Positions 38,731 to 39,602 of a stretch of 39,602 nucleotides of DNA are shown piece after piece. A program made the position numbers and the translations under genes. Every line of letters begins with the position of its first letter. Positions within the stretch are counted from its first letter, which is position 1. The notes under the pieces are model-generated. The model did no database searches. It saw only the letters and a list, made by a program, of their open reading frames with translations, and had not been told where the DNA came from. Source of the DNA: Chara braunii (taxonomy: Eukaryota; Streptophyta; Charophyceae; Charales; Characeae); the NCBI GenBank assembly GCA_003427395.1, contig BFEA01000128.1:2164391-2203992 (forward strand), given 5' to 3'.

Positions 38731-39602
38731 AGCCGATGCAGCCTTGGTAATAATGAATGAACTTCTAGACCTCATGGTGCTCAGCAATTCAATTCTAATT
38801 TCTAACGCGACCCAGCGACACATTCCCCTCCTCTTCTGTTTCTCTCTCTTCTCTCTTATCAGCCCCTCCCTCCTCTGAGATATTCGGAGCGGTCACCCTA
38901 CTCCTGATTAGCAAGCTGCGCCGACCACACTACCACTGAAAACAGGTACTGGAATGCTCCCGCCACATTTGCTGCCGCTTCACCACCTCCGCACACAATC
39001 TCGCGCCTGCATTGCCAACCTGCCCGCCTGCCCACTCAACCAGCTCCTGCCCAGTGGTAGATGACGTCTACCAAGGCAGGAGGACCTCATCAGAGTTCAA
39101 AAAAAAAAAGGCTCTACATCTGATCCGGCAGCATAGACACACCCACATTCTGGAACAGCTGGATGCTGCCAGCCGCTGGGCTCACAGGAAAATCATTAAA
39201 AAATATGTTAAAACTTAACAGTACGAGCCAATCCAGCAGCCACTGACAATTGCATCACAGACTCTGACTTCCAATTTCAAATATTGCTAGCACCCACGTG
39301 GGAGCGTTAATCACAAGCAGATCTGATCGGTTCACAGCCTCCCTCCCCGCGCTTCCCTTTTCAACACAGAAGTTGAGACAATCGCATCTATGAATCGGTC
39401 GGTGCCAGCTGCGGGTAAATTCATCGTCATTCCTCTACTGATCGACTGGCAGAAGGGTACCCCTCCCCCAACCAACCAACCAAAATGATGAATAGACCTC
39501 TGCATAAAAAAAAAAAGAAGAAGGGTATCCCCCTAAACAACACCCTGGCGAACAACCCTTCTTGGTAGCACGATAGAAGAGACTGACAGAGCCCAGCTAG
39601 AT
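38731..39602. other. Gene-free right end
   Basis: No gene, RNA or clear repeat beyond short A-runs at 39100-39109 and 39506-39516. Confidence 0.45.

Noticed and set aside
39070-39110. Minus-strand CTGATGAGGTCC as a hammerhead
   Set aside because: Helix II and the GAAA core are missing.

Overview
ORGANISM AND CHARACTER. The window looks like heterochromatin-type or intergenic DNA from a large, repeat-rich eukaryotic genome of the green plant lineage. It holds four decayed LINE (non-LTR) retrotransposons, several short retroposon families with A-tails, tRNA-derived elements with pol III boxes, microsatellites, one 103-base assembly gap (13306-13408) and a single N (12050). I found no intact host protein-coding gene. 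A charophyte alga such as Chara braunii is my best guess from the style of the LINE proteins and the repeat density, but this is inference and is not proven by the sequence.

LAYOUT. 1-2130: low-complexity tracts plus inverted copies of short repeats. 2496-5429 (-): LINE A, 5'-truncated in the reverse transcriptase (RT). 5430-7445: small duplications, an unrecognised ORF, AT microsatellite, a short A-tailed retroposon (family S1). 7985-11901 (-): LINE B, the best preserved ORF2 (endonuclease plus RT). 11985-12031: strong hairpin. 13306-13530: gap and a second S1 copy. 14395-18994 (+): GC-rich tandem monomers followed by a gag-like LINE ORF1 with a CCHC-type knuckle. 18995-23109: tRNA-like elements, microsatellites and an A-tailed retroposon (S2). 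23110-27660 (+): LINE C ORF2, possibly the second half of the element whose ORF1 lies at 15.7-19.0 kb. 27665-27989: third S1 copy. 29038-29620: a cluster of four copies of a hammerhead-ribozyme element. 29905-30836: S3 repeat, tRNA-type SINE, a MITE-like inverted repeat, another tRNA-like unit. 31221-35313 (+): LINE D, a different (plant L1-like) lineage. 35930-38730: nested GC-rich tandem duplications.

MOST INTERESTING. At 29038-29176 (-) and 29387-29525 (+) lie two copies, differing at one of 139 positions, of a unit whose first part folds as a complete type III hammerhead self-cleaving ribozyme: core CTGATGA and GAAA, helix II of 5 bp, helix I of 4 bp, helix III of 9 bp, cleavage triplet GUU. 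Two more copies are 5'-truncated inside the ribozyme, and most copy ends abut short (TA)n tracts. Loops I and II contain complementary UUCA and UGAA. This is a small non-autonomous retrozyme-like or Penelope-terminal-like element that appears far younger than the LINEs around it.

HOW THE PARTS WORK TOGETHER. LINE ORF2 proteins (endonuclease and RT) are the plausible source of the enzyme activity that spread the A-tailed S1 and S2 units and the tRNA-type SINE. All LINE copies here carry stops and frameshifts, so none looks able to act now.
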